Shown here: positions 45,009 through 53,967 of the stretch, piece after piece
Position numbering within the stretch: the stretch's first letter is position 1
How the letters are laid out: each line of letters begins with the position of its first letter
DNA from: Planctomycetota bacterium
GTDB lineage: Bacteria; Planctomycetota; UBA1135; GCA-002686595
Reading direction: 5' to 3'
Length of the DNA stretch: 64,000 nt
NCBI GenBank assembly: GCA_021413885.1
Contig: JAIOPM010000038.1
Span: 1-64,000 of the forward strand
The notes under the pieces: generated by a model
The model's input: the letters and a program-made list of their open reading frames with translations, nothing else
Told to the model about the DNA's origin: nothing
Database searches by the model: none
Made by a program: the position numbers and the translations under genes

Positions 45009-46017
45009 GCTCGACGTCCCGCGCGCCGCCTGGGGTCGCACCTGGGTGGTCGCGCTGCTGCTGCTCGCCGGCGCGCTCGCCGCTTGGGAAGGCTGGTGGC
45101 GCGTCCGCGGTTACCAGCCGTCGATCGAAGCCGACGACGACGCGTGGATCCTCCAGTTCGACCGCGTCGAACCCGATTCGACGATCGTCGTCGGCACCTC
45201 GCGCATCCAAGCGGCGCTCGATCCCGAAACGTGGGTCGCATCGATGCACAGCGAGCCGCCGATCATGCTGCAGCTGCCGGGCGGTTCGCCGCTGCCGCTG
45301 CTCGAGCGTCTGGCGGAGGAGGGCGAGTTCCACGGGCTCGTCCTGTTCGATTTCCTGCCGATGTTCGTGTTCGACGTGAGCGGGACCAGCGAGAAGCACC
45401 TGCTCGCGCTGCTCGACCTCTACGATGTCGCGCGCACCAGCCCCGCGCGCCGCACCGAAGCGCTGTTCGCCGTCCACGTCGGCGGCCGGTTGGTCTTCCG
45501 CAATTCGCAGTTGATGCTGACGCAGCTGTTGCGCGCAGCGTTGAAGCAGGACTTGCCGAATCCCGGAGTGTCGATCCGCCGCCCCGGCCGCTTCGGTCCG
45601 GTCAGCTTCAAGCGCATGGATCCGTTCCCGAAGTGGGATCCCGTCGAAGGCTTCGGCGGCAAGTACCTGGTCGCCGAGAGCACCGGGCGCGCCGCGAACG
45701 AGGCCGAGACCGTCGCGTTGCTCGCGCGGCTGGAGAGCTGCATCTCGAAGCTCCAAGCCAAGGGCGCGCGCGTGATCGCGATGAGCATCCCGTCCTGCGG
45801 CGAGCGTGCGCGGATCGAGGAACGACGTTTCCCGACCGCGCAGTACTGGGACCGCTTCGTCGCGACGACCAGCGCGACGACCGTCAAGCTCGACGCGGTG
45901 CCCGGTTGGCCGCGCTTCGACTGCTACGACGGCTCGCACATCGACTCGAGCGACTCGCCGCAGTTCACGCGCTTCCTCGCGGGAGTGTTGCAGGGCTTGC
46001 TCGCGAAGCAGCCCTAG
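44983..46017 (+). CDS. SGNH-like protein, partner of the MBOAT acyltransferase
   Basis: 344 residues from GTG 44983, with GGAGG 8 nt upstream inside the MBOAT gene. One N-terminal membrane helix (WVVALLLLAGALAAWEGWW) anchors a periplasmic domain. That domain has a block I-like VVGTSRIQ (Ser73) and a block V-like DGSHI (Asp316, His319). The SGNH fold would complete transfer of acyl groups received by the MBOAT protein, as AlgX/AlgJ or PatB do in other systems. Overall similarity to known members looks low, so the call rests on the motifs and the gene pair. Confidence 0.7.
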   Translation: MPSSTSNSELDVPRAAWGRTWVVALLLLAGALAAWEGWWRVRGYQPSIEADDDAWILQFDRVEPDSTIVVGTSRIQAALDPETWVASMHSEPPIMLQLPGGSPLPLLERLAEEGEFHGLVLFDFLPMFVFDVSGTSEKHLLALLDLYDVARTSPARRTEALFAVHVGGRLVFRNSQLMLTQLLRAALKQDLPNPGVSIRRPGRFGPVSFKRMDPFPKWDPVEGFGGKYLVAESTGRAANEAETVALLARLESCISKLQAKGARVIAMSIPSCGERARIEERRFPTAQYWDRFVATTSATTVKLDAVPGWPRFDCYDGSHIDSSDSPQFTRFLAGVLQGLLAKQP

Positions 46018-46029
46018 CTCCGGCGACCG

Positions 46030-46854
46030 CTAGTCGTCGCCTCCGAAGCTGTACTCCCAGCCGAACGTCAGCTGCCACGTCCCGTCGTCCTTGTAGGTCA
46101 CTCCGCTCTCCAGCACCCAGAAGTCGCTCGTGTGCCAGACGACGCCGAGCGTGTATTCGGTCGGGCTGCCGTTCCCGCCGACGCCTCCGCCGGCATCGAT
46201 GGTCGGCACCACTTCGGCGGCGAGGTCGACCACGCGAGTCAGGGAGTACTGGAGTGCCATCGGCATCTCGATGATGTCGGGCTCCTCCGGATCGCCCGCG
46301 TGCGTGTAGATCACGTTCAGGTCGAGCTCGGTGAATCCGAACTCTTTGCTGACGATGAGTCCGAAGAACGACTCGGGGTCGGGTACCCCGATGTCCGGGT
46401 CGGTCGCCGTCGGCCACGTGACGCCGGCCAACATCCCGACGGCCGGGCGATAGCGACGTTCACGCAGGAACTCGTACTCGAACGAAGTCTCGAGATCGTC
46501 GAGGCCCGTCACGGAGGTCGAATTCGAGTTCTTGGCGTCGATGCGTGTCAGGCTCGACTCGAGAGTCGCCTGGAACGTCTCGGTGAAACTGTACTGAAGG
46601 AAGAGCGGTACGTCGTACTGGCGCTCGTCGCTGGTCGATTCGTATTCGAAGCCGCCGCCGATCACGAGCGGCAGCACCGTAGACGAGGCCGACTTCCGCG
46701 TCCTGAAGACGTTCGATTGGGCGGATGCGGACGCCGCAGTCGCCAGCCAGACGAGCACGAGCCAGCCCCAACTCCGAGTTCTCGCACGCAGGGTGGGTCG
46801 AAGTCGCGTTACCACCTTCGTAGCCGCGACCGCAAGAGTGCTTCGCTCGAACAT
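46030..46854 (-). CDS. Outer-membrane beta-barrel (MetA/transporter-like)
   Basis: 274 residues from ATG 46854, chosen because AGAGGAGG sits just upstream. An ATG ten codons earlier (46884) is the alternative. A signal peptide ending in SASAQ is followed by about ten to twelve amphipathic strands (for example DVPLFLQYSFTETFQATLESSLTRID, LQYSLTRVVDLAAEVVPTID, WQLTFGWEYSFGG). The pattern resembles the MetA-pathway / 'transporter' outer-membrane family, whose members often have no known substrate. It directly follows a lipoprotein gene. Confidence 0.72.
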   Translation of the reverse strand: MFERSTLAVAATKVVTRLRPTLRARTRSWGWLVLVWLATAASASAQSNVFRTRKSASSTVLPLVIGGGFEYESTSDERQYDVPLFLQYSFTETFQATLESSLTRIDAKNSNSTSVTGLDDLETSFEYEFLRERRYRPAVGMLAGVTWPTATDPDIGVPDPESFFGLIVSKEFGFTELDLNVIYTHAGDPEEPDIIEMPMALQYSLTRVVDLAAEVVPTIDAGGGVGGNGSPTEYTLGVVWHTSDFWVLESGVTYKDDGTWQLTFGWEYSFGGDD

Positions 46855-46880
46855 GGCGCCCTCCTCTGTAGTCGCGCGCG

Positions 46881-47591
46881 TCACTCGCGTGTGATCGAGA
46901 TCAACTTCACCACGGCGCCGTCCGAGCCCACTTCATCGACGAGGCCCACGCCCTTGGCGTACCACTTGTGCTCGTCGCCGGATTCGAGCAACGACCAGTC
47001 CTTCGTCTTCACGCAGTCTCGGAACGTCCCGGCCGGCACGGTCACTGACTCGTCGATCGCGACGACTTGCCCCATATCCTCCGCCACACCGAGTAGGTAC
47101 TCCTGCCGGTACGGCTCACCGGCTTTGGGATGAGCCGGCATGAGGATACCGGGCTGGGCGCCATCGACACCGGCCTCCCACGAGCCCAACGTGCTGACCA
47201 ACCCGCCGGGACTGATCTCCTTCGTGTCTTCGCCGAAGTACCAGACGGTTCCGTCTTCGTCCTGCGCCACCCAGTCGTACGTGTCCTCCGCGACGACGCC
47301 CTTGCGCGTCACGACGTCGTGCACGACGACGCACGTCACGCCCATCACCACCTTGGTCTCCTTCAGCGTCGTGATCTCGTTCTCCTTGACCTCGCCGCGG
47401 TCCTCCTCGACGTACTTGAGAGTCGTGCCGGGCACGAGCGGATAGAACGGATTGTCGACGACGGCTCGAAACTTCGAGGGGTCGATGCGCGGGTGATAGT
47501 CCGCGGGGCGAAGTCCGAGCGTCTCACAGCTCACGGCGATCGTCAGGCCGAGCGAGGTCAACGCGAGTGCGAACCATTTCATCGAGTTCAT
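46881..47591 (-). CDS. Lipoprotein of unknown function
   Basis: 236 residues. Signal peptide with lipobox (GLTIAVSC, C22). The mature part begins YHPRIDPSKFRAVVDNPFYPLVPGTTLKY and is beta-rich, with KVVMGVTCVVVHD, DWVAQDEDGTVWYFGEDT and VTVPAGTFRDCVKTKDW. This arrangement is found in uncharacterised secreted proteins, and I cannot assign a function. It ends 26 bp before the barrel gene start, so the two are probably co-expressed. Confidence 0.7.
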   Translation of the reverse strand: MNSMKWFALALTSLGLTIAVSCETLGLRPADYHPRIDPSKFRAVVDNPFYPLVPGTTLKYVEEDRGEVKENEITTLKETKVVMGVTCVVVHDVVTRKGVVAEDTYDWVAQDEDGTVWYFGEDTKEISPGGLVSTLGSWEAGVDGAQPGILMPAHPKAGEPYRQEYLLGVAEDMGQVVAIDESVTVPAGTFRDCVKTKDWSLLESGDEHKWYAKGVGLVDEVGSDGAVVKLISITRE

Positions 47592-47737
47592 CGGGGGCGC
47601 CTTTCCGCAACGCAGTTGTGCGTGTGCTCGGGCAGCGTAGCGACGATGCGTGCGTCGACATTATCAGCGCATGACACGCGCACGAATGCAGACCAAAGAG
47701 CCGACGACTCGCGAGCTGCGCGACGCCGCGTCCGCGC

Positions 47738-48739
47738 TCAGCGTTCTTCGCCCCACGCCGCGCGCATCCGCGCCGTCAGCGACGGTTGGTTCAACAGGAA
47801 GTTCTCCGCCTGAGCCGGCCCGACGAACCACTTCCACAGGAACGCACCGCGCAGCCAATCGCGTTCGCGATCGACGACGCCGAGCGCGACGGCGAGGCAG
47901 CGGGCTTGGAGTTCGAGCGCTCGCTCGCGTTCCGCGCCGCGCGCTTCCTCGTACGACCACGGCTCGTGCGCGGCGTCGAGCGAGCACGGGTAGCCGAGCT
48001 CGGTGAACACGACGGGCTTGCCGGTGCGTTGCGCGAGCGCGCGCAAGTCGGGCAAGACCTTGTCCCACGCCGCGAGCAGGCACGCGTCGCTCGGCTCCGC
48101 TTCGTCGCTCAACGGGAAGTACGCCTGCACGCCGATCGCGTCGAGCGCATCCCAGAACGGCACGCGAGCGTAGTCGCTCCAGTTGGCGGCGTAGACGAGC
48201 TTCGCGCTCGTGCGCTCGCGGACCTCGGCGATCAGGCCGCGCCATTCGCTCTCGTCGACGAGCATCCGATCGGTCTCGTTGCCGATCGAGAACGCGTCCG
48301 CGTCGTGGACGACTTCGGCGAGCGCGCCGATCCACGCGCGGTACGTCCGCCAGAAACGAGCGCGGTCTTCGCTCGCCTCGAACTCGATCGCGTTCCGCGA
48401 ACGGAAGCGACTGCCCCAGTACGCGAGGTGCGGCATCACCAGGATCGAGATGCCTCGAGCTCGCGCCTCGCGGATCGGCCGGACGAGGAACTCGGGCGGC
48501 TCGGTCTTCGAGTACTCGCGCCAACTCACCGTCCCGTCGTTCGCGATGCGCGCATAGGGATGGATCGCAACCCAATTGACGCCGAGCGCCTTCAGCCGAT
48601 CGAGCTCCTCGGCGAACGCATCGGTCCCCCACTCACGCCCGTTGGTCTGACAGGAGACGGTGACGCCGTGCACGATCTTCGGATCGGTCCCGCGCGGCGC
48701 GAGACTCACGAGCAACGCGGCTACGACCCAGCGCGACAT
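47738..48739 (-). CDS. GH113-like glycoside hydrolase
   Basis: 333 residues with a short signal peptide (MSRWVVAALLVSLAP). A TIM-barrel with GVTVSCQTNGREWGTD, LGVNWVAIHPYARI and two likely catalytic glutamates: E155 in SIGNETDR (acid/base position) and E247 in VVFTELGYP (nucleophile position). This matches glycoside hydrolase family 113, known for beta-mannanases, or a related clan GH-A group. The actual substrate is not shown. Downstream of it lie 146 bp before the lipoprotein gene start. Confidence 0.8.
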   Translation of the reverse strand: MSRWVVAALLVSLAPRGTDPKIVHGVTVSCQTNGREWGTDAFAEELDRLKALGVNWVAIHPYARIANDGTVSWREYSKTEPPEFLVRPIREARARGISILVMPHLAYWGSRFRSRNAIEFEASEDRARFWRTYRAWIGALAEVVHDADAFSIGNETDRMLVDESEWRGLIAEVRERTSAKLVYAANWSDYARVPFWDALDAIGVQAYFPLSDEAEPSDACLLAAWDKVLPDLRALAQRTGKPVVFTELGYPCSLDAAHEPWSYEEARGAERERALELQARCLAVALGVVDRERDWLRGAFLWKWFVGPAQAENFLLNQPSLTARMRAAWGEER

Positions 48740-48802
48740 CGCGCTCCAGACTAGCGCGTCACGCTCGTCGTGCCCCGCCCCAACGGAAACGGTTGCACGT
48801 CA

Positions 48803-48879
48803 TGGCGCACCCGGCGGGATTCGAACCCACAACCCTCGGTTTCGAAGACCGATGCTCTGTCCAGTTGCGCTACGGGTGC
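48803..48879 (-). tRNA. tRNA-Arg(TCG)
   Basis: 77-nt minus-strand cloverleaf. The acceptor GCACCCG (48873-48879) pairs with CGGGTGC (48807-48813) and CCA is encoded at 48803-48805. The anticodon stem TCGGT/ACCGA holds the loop CTTCGAA, giving anticodon TCG for CGA. Confidence 0.95.
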
Positions 48880-48963
48880 GCGCCGGACGCATCCTATCCG
48901 TTCGCCGGGCGCGCAGAAGTTGGTAGCTTCTTGGGCTCACCACCTCGCTCGAGACGATCCACG

Positions 48964-51900
48964 ATGCCCCAACCCCTGTCCGCCCGCCGCGCGTTGTATG
49001 CGGCGGTGTTCGCCTCCGGTTCCGCGGCCCTGATCCACGAGGTCACGTGGGCGCGGTTGATCGCCAACTGGATCGGGAGCACGGCGGCCGCCCAAGCGGT
49101 GGTCCTCGCGGTCTTCATGTTCGGCCTCGCGGCGGGCGCGGTGCTCTTCGGGCGACGTTCGGACGGCGGACGGTCGCCGGTGTCGATCTACATCGCGCTC
49201 GAGATCGCGATCGCGCTCTACTGCATCGCCTTGCCGACGATCGGGCGAGCGATCGGCGGCATGTACGAAGCGAGCGTCGGCGCGAACTTCGACTCGACGT
49301 CGTGGCGCTTCCTCTTGCGGCTCGGGTTGTCGGCGGTGCTCGTGCTCGTCCCCGCGGTCTGCATGGGCGGCACGTTGCCGGTCCTGGTGCGAGCACTCTC
49401 GACGCGCGGCGCCGACGCGCGCACGTCGATCTCGGGGCTGTATGCGCTGAACAACCTCGGCGCGGTGTCGGGAGTGTTGCTCGCCGGGTTCGTGTTGTTG
49501 CCCGCGCTCGGGATCCAGAACTCGCTGATCTTCGGCGCGGCCCTGAACGGAGTCGCGGCCGTACTCGCGCGTTTCGCCGGACCGGAGCCGACCGCGGCGC
49601 CCGTCGTCGAGACCGCGGGCGACGAAACCGCCCCCGACATCGGCGCGTTCGCTTCGTTCGCGATGCTGTTCGCGCTCGGGCTCTCGGGCTTCGCCGCGAT
49701 GGGTTACGAGGTCGTGTTCGTGCGCGTGATCGCGCTCGGGTACGGGAGCTCGACGTACTCGTTCTCGTTGATGCTGATCGGCTTCATCACGGGCCTCGGC
49801 GTCGGCAGCTTGTTGATCTCGAAGGTGAAGATCCGCAGGCCGTTGTGGTGGCTCGCCGCGAGCCAACTCGGCGCGGCCGCCGCGCTCGCGTTGGTGATCC
49901 CGCTCAGCGCCCGACTGCCCTACTGGTCCGCCGCGCTGCGCGCGGAGTTCGGCACGTCGCCGAACGGCTTCGTCGCGTACCTGTTCTCGCAGGGAGCGAT
50001 CGTGCTCGCGATCCTGCTCGTGCCGACCGCGTTGATCGGCATCGGCTTCCCGTTGGTCGCGTACCTGCAGAGCGCGACGCGTTCGCGCGTCGGCACCACG
50101 GTCGGCTCGACGTACGCGTGGAACACGATCGGCAACGTGCTCGGGACGTTGATCACGACGCTCGTGCTGATCCCGGCGATCGGCATCGCGGGCGCGCTGC
50201 ACGTCAGCCTCGCGCTGCAAGTCACCGCCGGCGTGATCCTGTTGCTCTTCGCGGTCGGCGCGCGCGCGGGCGAGCGTTGGATCGCCGCCGGAGGGACCGC
50301 CGCGATCCTGCTCGTCTACGCGTTCTTCGGTCGGGGTTGGGACACGACGCTCAACCACGCGGCGGATCACCTGCGTTTGCGCGAGGGTCCGGGCCCGGGC
50401 TCGACCGAAGCGCAACGCGAGATGCACCCGTTGAACAGTTTCGCGAATTGGAAAAAGCGCTACGTGATCGACACCACGGGCTGGCCGAACACGGTGCTGT
50501 TCGAGGACCCGGACGCGACCGTGCTCGCGATCGGTCGCGACCGGATGGGCTACCTGGTCGTCAACAACAAGGGCGACGCGTCGACCGAGCCCATGGACAT
50601 GTTGAACCAGGAGCTCCTCGCGCACGTGCCGCTCTTCCTGCTGCCGCACGCGAAGAGCCTGTGCGTCGTCGGCTACGGTTCGGGAGTCAGCTGCGGCGCG
50701 GCGTTGCAGCACCCGATCGACTCGCTCGAAGTCGTCGAGATCTCCGCGGGCGTGTTGAAGGCCGACTCCGTGTTCCGCCGCTTCAACCACAACGCGATGT
50801 CCGACCCGCGGCTCGCGGTGTTCCGCGACGACGCACGCACGTTCCTGCGCACCACACCGAAGACGTACGACCTGATCCTCGTCCAACCGTCGAACCCGTG
50901 GATCGCCGGCATCGGCTCGCTGTTCACCACCGACTGCTACCGCGAAGCCGCCGCGCGTCTGAACCCGGGCGGAGCCGTGTGCGCGTGGTTCCACCACTAC
51001 GAGCAGAGCGACGAAGCGATCGAGCTCGTGATGCGCACGTTGCACGACGTCTTCCCGCACGTGCAGATCTTCTTCTCGTACCACTCCGACGTGATCGCGG
51101 TCGCGTCGCTCGAACCGATCGAGCCCGACTTCCCAGCGATGGAAGCGCGCTTCGATCTCCCCGAGGTCCGCCGCGACCTCGCGCGTGTCACCTTCTTCGA
51201 CCTCGCGTCGTTGCTCGCGTTCCACGCGGTCTCCGACTCGCGCTCGTCCCAGGTCTACGGTCCGGGTCCGCTCAACACCGACGACCACCAACGTCTCGAG
51301 TACTGGGGTCCGCGCAGTCTGTTCTACGGCACCGAAGCGTCGTCGCTGATCCAACAAGAAGGCTTCACGCGTCAGGCCGACGGCACGACCGATTCATGGC
51401 TCGATCGCTACGCGGTGTGGCGCGCCGCGCAGGGCGAGCCCCTCGCCCGCGAAGAGCTCGCGTTCAGCGTCCCCTTCCTCCCGCAGACTCTCGGCGTCGG
51501 CCACCGCCTCGCGGTGTCGGTCGCGGACCGCGTGCAAGCGATCGAAGCGCGGCCGTGGGCTCCGACTCGCGTCGCGCGCGGCGCACCGCCTCCGCCCGAA
51601 AGTCTCGACTTCGCCGAGGCCTACAACCGCTCGAAGTTCCGCCAGCTCCAAGGCGACGCCGCCGGCGCGAAGGCAATGCTCGAGCGCGCGTTGGTGATCG
51701 ATCCCGGTCATCCGCAAGCGACGACCGACCTCGCGACGATGTTGCTCGAAGCGGGCTCGATCGATCAGGCGATCGCGCTCTTCGAAGGAGCGCTCACCAT
51801 CCGACCCGACGACGAGGACCTACTGCTCGCCGCGACGCGCTTCTACTTCCAGAACGGTGATTCGAAGCGCGCCGCCGAGGTCTGCGAGCGCCTCGTCGCC

Positions 51901-52209
51901 GACCCGACGTGCACCAACGTCGAGGCGCTGTGCCTGATGGGCATCTTCGAGTCGAACGCCGAGCGCTACAACTCGGCGGTCTTCCTCTTCCGCCGCGTGC
52001 TCGAGCTCGACCCGACCGTCTGGCAGGCCACGGTCGGACTGGTCGAGATCCTCGGTTCGAATCCGCAGACGATGCTCGAAGCGTCGGCGCTGCTCGATCT
52101 TGCGCTCGAGCTCGCGCCCGACAATCCGCAGCTGCTCGATCTGCAGGCGCGCCTGCAACAACCGGCGGCGCCGCAGACGCCGTCGCTGCCGCCGGCGCCC
52201 GGGAACTGA
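48964..52209 (+). CDS. Spermidine-synthase-like membrane fusion protein with TPR repeats
   Basis: 1,081 residues from ATG 48964. Residues 1-520 hold about 13 hydrophobic helices resembling the transporter-like half of bacterial 'fused MFS/spermidine synthase' proteins (GSAALIHEVTWARL, MGGTLPVL, GLYALNNLGAVSG). Residues about 550-830 are a spermidine-synthase-type Rossmann domain, with VVGYGSGVSCGAAL, LEVVEISAGVL and LVQPSNPWIAGIGSLFT. Residues about 870-1070 carry TPR repeats. The usual polyamine-binding residues are not evident, so true aminopropyl transfer is doubtful. Such fusions are common in Planctomycetota and Myxococcota and remain uncharacterised. Confidence 0.82.
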   Translation: MPQPLSARRALYAAVFASGSAALIHEVTWARLIANWIGSTAAAQAVVLAVFMFGLAAGAVLFGRRSDGGRSPVSIYIALEIAIALYCIALPTIGRAIGGMYEASVGANFDSTSWRFLLRLGLSAVLVLVPAVCMGGTLPVLVRALSTRGADARTSISGLYALNNLGAVSGVLLAGFVLLPALGIQNSLIFGAALNGVAAVLARFAGPEPTAAPVVETAGDETAPDIGAFASFAMLFALGLSGFAAMGYEVVFVRVIALGYGSSTYSFSLMLIGFITGLGVGSLLISKVKIRRPLWWLAASQLGAAAALALVIPLSARLPYWSAALRAEFGTSPNGFVAYLFSQGAIVLAILLVPTALIGIGFPLVAYLQSATRSRVGTTVGSTYAWNTIGNVLGTLITTLVLIPAIGIAGALHVSLALQVTAGVILLLFAVGARAGERWIAAGGTAAILLVYAFFGRGWDTTLNHAADHLRLREGPGPGSTEAQREMHPLNSFANWKKRYVIDTTGWPNTVLFEDPDATVLAIGRDRMGYLVVNNKGDASTEPMDMLNQELLAHVPLFLLPHAKSLCVVGYGSGVSCGAALQHPIDSLEVVEISAGVLKADSVFRRFNHNAMSDPRLAVFRDDARTFLRTTPKTYDLILVQPSNPWIAGIGSLFTTDCYREAAARLNPGGAVCAWFHHYEQSDEAIELVMRTLHDVFPHVQIFFSYHSDVIAVASLEPIEPDFPAMEARFDLPEVRRDLARVTFFDLASLLAFHAVSDSRSSQVYGPGPLNTDDHQRLEYWGPRSLFYGTEASSLIQQEGFTRQADGTTDSWLDRYAVWRAAQGEPLAREELAFSVPFLPQTLGVGHRLAVSVADRVQAIEARPWAPTRVARGAPPPPESLDFAEAYNRSKFRQLQGDAAGAKAMLERALVIDPGHPQATTDLATMLLEAGSIDQAIALFEGALTIRPDDEDLLLAATRFYFQNGDSKRAAEVCERLVADPTCTNVEALCLMGIFESNAERYNSAVFLFRRVLELDPTVWQATVGLVEILGSNPQTMLEASALLDLALELAPDNPQLLDLQARLQQPAAPQTPSLPPAPGN

Positions 52210-52215
52210 GCCTCG

Positions 52216-53967
52216 TCAGACGAGTTCGAACATCAGCTGCAGCTTGAGGAAGTCGACGTCCTTGAGCCGCACGGCGATCGGATGTCCTTCGGTGAAGGAC
52301 TTCACGTTGCGGCCGACGCGGATCGTGATCGTCGAGCCCTTGACCTCTGCGCGCTCGCCGATCGAACGCGCCGGGAGGAACCCGGTGACGTTGAACTCGA
52401 GGAGCGAGAGCTCGAGCCCCGCCGGCGAAACGCGCAACACCTTCGCCGCGATCTTCTCACCGATGTGCGGCTCCATGAACTGACAGACCTTGAGGTCGCC
52501 GACCGCGGTCTCCGCCATCTCGGCGAGTTCGGCTTGGCCCGAGCAGTGGAGCGCGACGTCGTTCAAGTCGTGCAGGAACTCCTCGGTGCGCAGCTCGACG
52601 GCCGCTTCGGCGCCGCGCGACTGCAACGCGTGCAGCCAACGATGCACGATCAGGTCGGGATAGCGCCGGATCGGCGACGTGAAGTGCAAGTACGCCTCGC
52701 GCGCGAGACCGAAGTGCTTCGCGACGTCCTGGTGATCGTGGACTTCGTACACCGCGCGCTCGATCAAGCCCATGATCCGTTGGATCAGCGCCTCGGCGTT
52801 CGATTTCCTGCGCGCCGCGCGGATCATGCGACCGATGTCGCGGCCGGTCAGGCGTTCCTTCTGCGGCACGAGGATGCCGTGCTCGGCGAGCATCTTGGCG
52901 ACCGCCTCGATCTCCTCCGGATCCTTCTCGGGGTGCACGCGGTAGATCGTCGGCAGCCCGCGCGCGCGGAAGAAGTCGCCGACCGCTTGGTTCGCGGCGA
53001 GCGCGGTCTCCTCGATCAACAGATTCGAGAAGTGGCGCGGGTAGTCGACGACCTTCACGACGTTCCAGTTCGCGTCGAAGACGAACTTGCGCTCGCGCGA
53101 CTCGAGCTTCAACGCGCCCTTCGCCTCGCGCAGTTTCTGTTGGACGTTCGTCCACTTGCGGAATTGCTCGAGCGGCTCCTTCAAGTGAGCGAGAGCCCGC
53201 GCCTCCGGCGTGTCCTTGCCGTCGAGGAGTTCCTGGACGCCGCGGTACGTGCAACGCTTGACGCTCTTGATCACGCTCTTCGCGATCGAATAGTCGCGGC
53301 GCTTGCCGTTCGCCTCGAAACGCATCGTCACCGAATACGCGAGGCGCGGACGAGCCTCGACCAGCGAACACAAGTGGTTCGAAATCGCCTCCGGCAACAT
53401 CGGAACGACTTGATCGGCGACGTACACGCTGGTGCCGCGCGTCAACGCTTCGTCATCGAGCGCTGTGCCCGGCCGGACGTAGTGCGAGACGTCGGCGATG
53501 TGCACGCCGAGCTCCCACGCTCCCCCCTCGAGCGGACGGATCGAGATCGCATCGTCGAAGTCCTTGGCGTCGTCGCCGTCGATCGTGAAGATCGTTTCGC
53601 GCCGCAGATCGAGGCGTCCGGCGAAGTCCGCTTCGCGCGGATCCTGCGGCAGACTCCCGACCTCCTTCTTGACGTCGTCGGGGAACATCGTGCGCACGCG
53701 GTGGCTCGCGAAGAGCTGCATCTCCTCGGAACCGTCGTCCTTGTAGTGCGGCGGCCCGAACTCCATCGGTCCGAACGCGCGCGGTCGCCGAGCGATGCGC
53801 TCGCGCGCCGTCGCGCCTTCCGGCAACGGCGTCCCGTCGCGGTCGGCGGGATTTTCGTCGCCGTCGAAATGCCAACCGGGCTTCGGCGTCGCGGGCTCCT
53901 TCTTCGGAGTCGCGCCGGGCAGATCCTTGAAGCTCTTGAACCCGCGGTCCTTCTTCTTGTCGTTCAT
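52216..53967 (-). CDS. rnr: RNase R/II-family exoribonuclease
   Basis: 583 residues from ATG 53967. The RNB catalytic domain holds the four Mg2+-binding aspartates in IDGDDAKDFDDAIS (D130, D136, D138, D139). HIADVSHYV and the C-terminal HFTSPIRRYPDLIVHRWL follow. A C-terminal S1 domain (residues about 500-583) is present. The N-terminal cold-shock/winged-helix part of E. coli RNase R is replaced by a Lys/Pro-rich stretch of about 110 residues, so the enzyme is much shorter than the usual 700-800. The start overlaps the upstream glycosyltransferase stop (ATGA). Confidence 0.9.
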   Translation of the reverse strand: MNDKKKDRGFKSFKDLPGATPKKEPATPKPGWHFDGDENPADRDGTPLPEGATARERIARRPRAFGPMEFGPPHYKDDGSEEMQLFASHRVRTMFPDDVKKEVGSLPQDPREADFAGRLDLRRETIFTIDGDDAKDFDDAISIRPLEGGAWELGVHIADVSHYVRPGTALDDEALTRGTSVYVADQVVPMLPEAISNHLCSLVEARPRLAYSVTMRFEANGKRRDYSIAKSVIKSVKRCTYRGVQELLDGKDTPEARALAHLKEPLEQFRKWTNVQQKLREAKGALKLESRERKFVFDANWNVVKVVDYPRHFSNLLIEETALAANQAVGDFFRARGLPTIYRVHPEKDPEEIEAVAKMLAEHGILVPQKERLTGRDIGRMIRAARRKSNAEALIQRIMGLIERAVYEVHDHQDVAKHFGLAREAYLHFTSPIRRYPDLIVHRWLHALQSRGAEAAVELRTEEFLHDLNDVALHCSGQAELAEMAETAVGDLKVCQFMEPHIGEKIAAKVLRVSPAGLELSLLEFNVTGFLPARSIGERAEVKGSTITIRVGRNVKSFTEGHPIAVRLKDVDFLKLQLMFELV

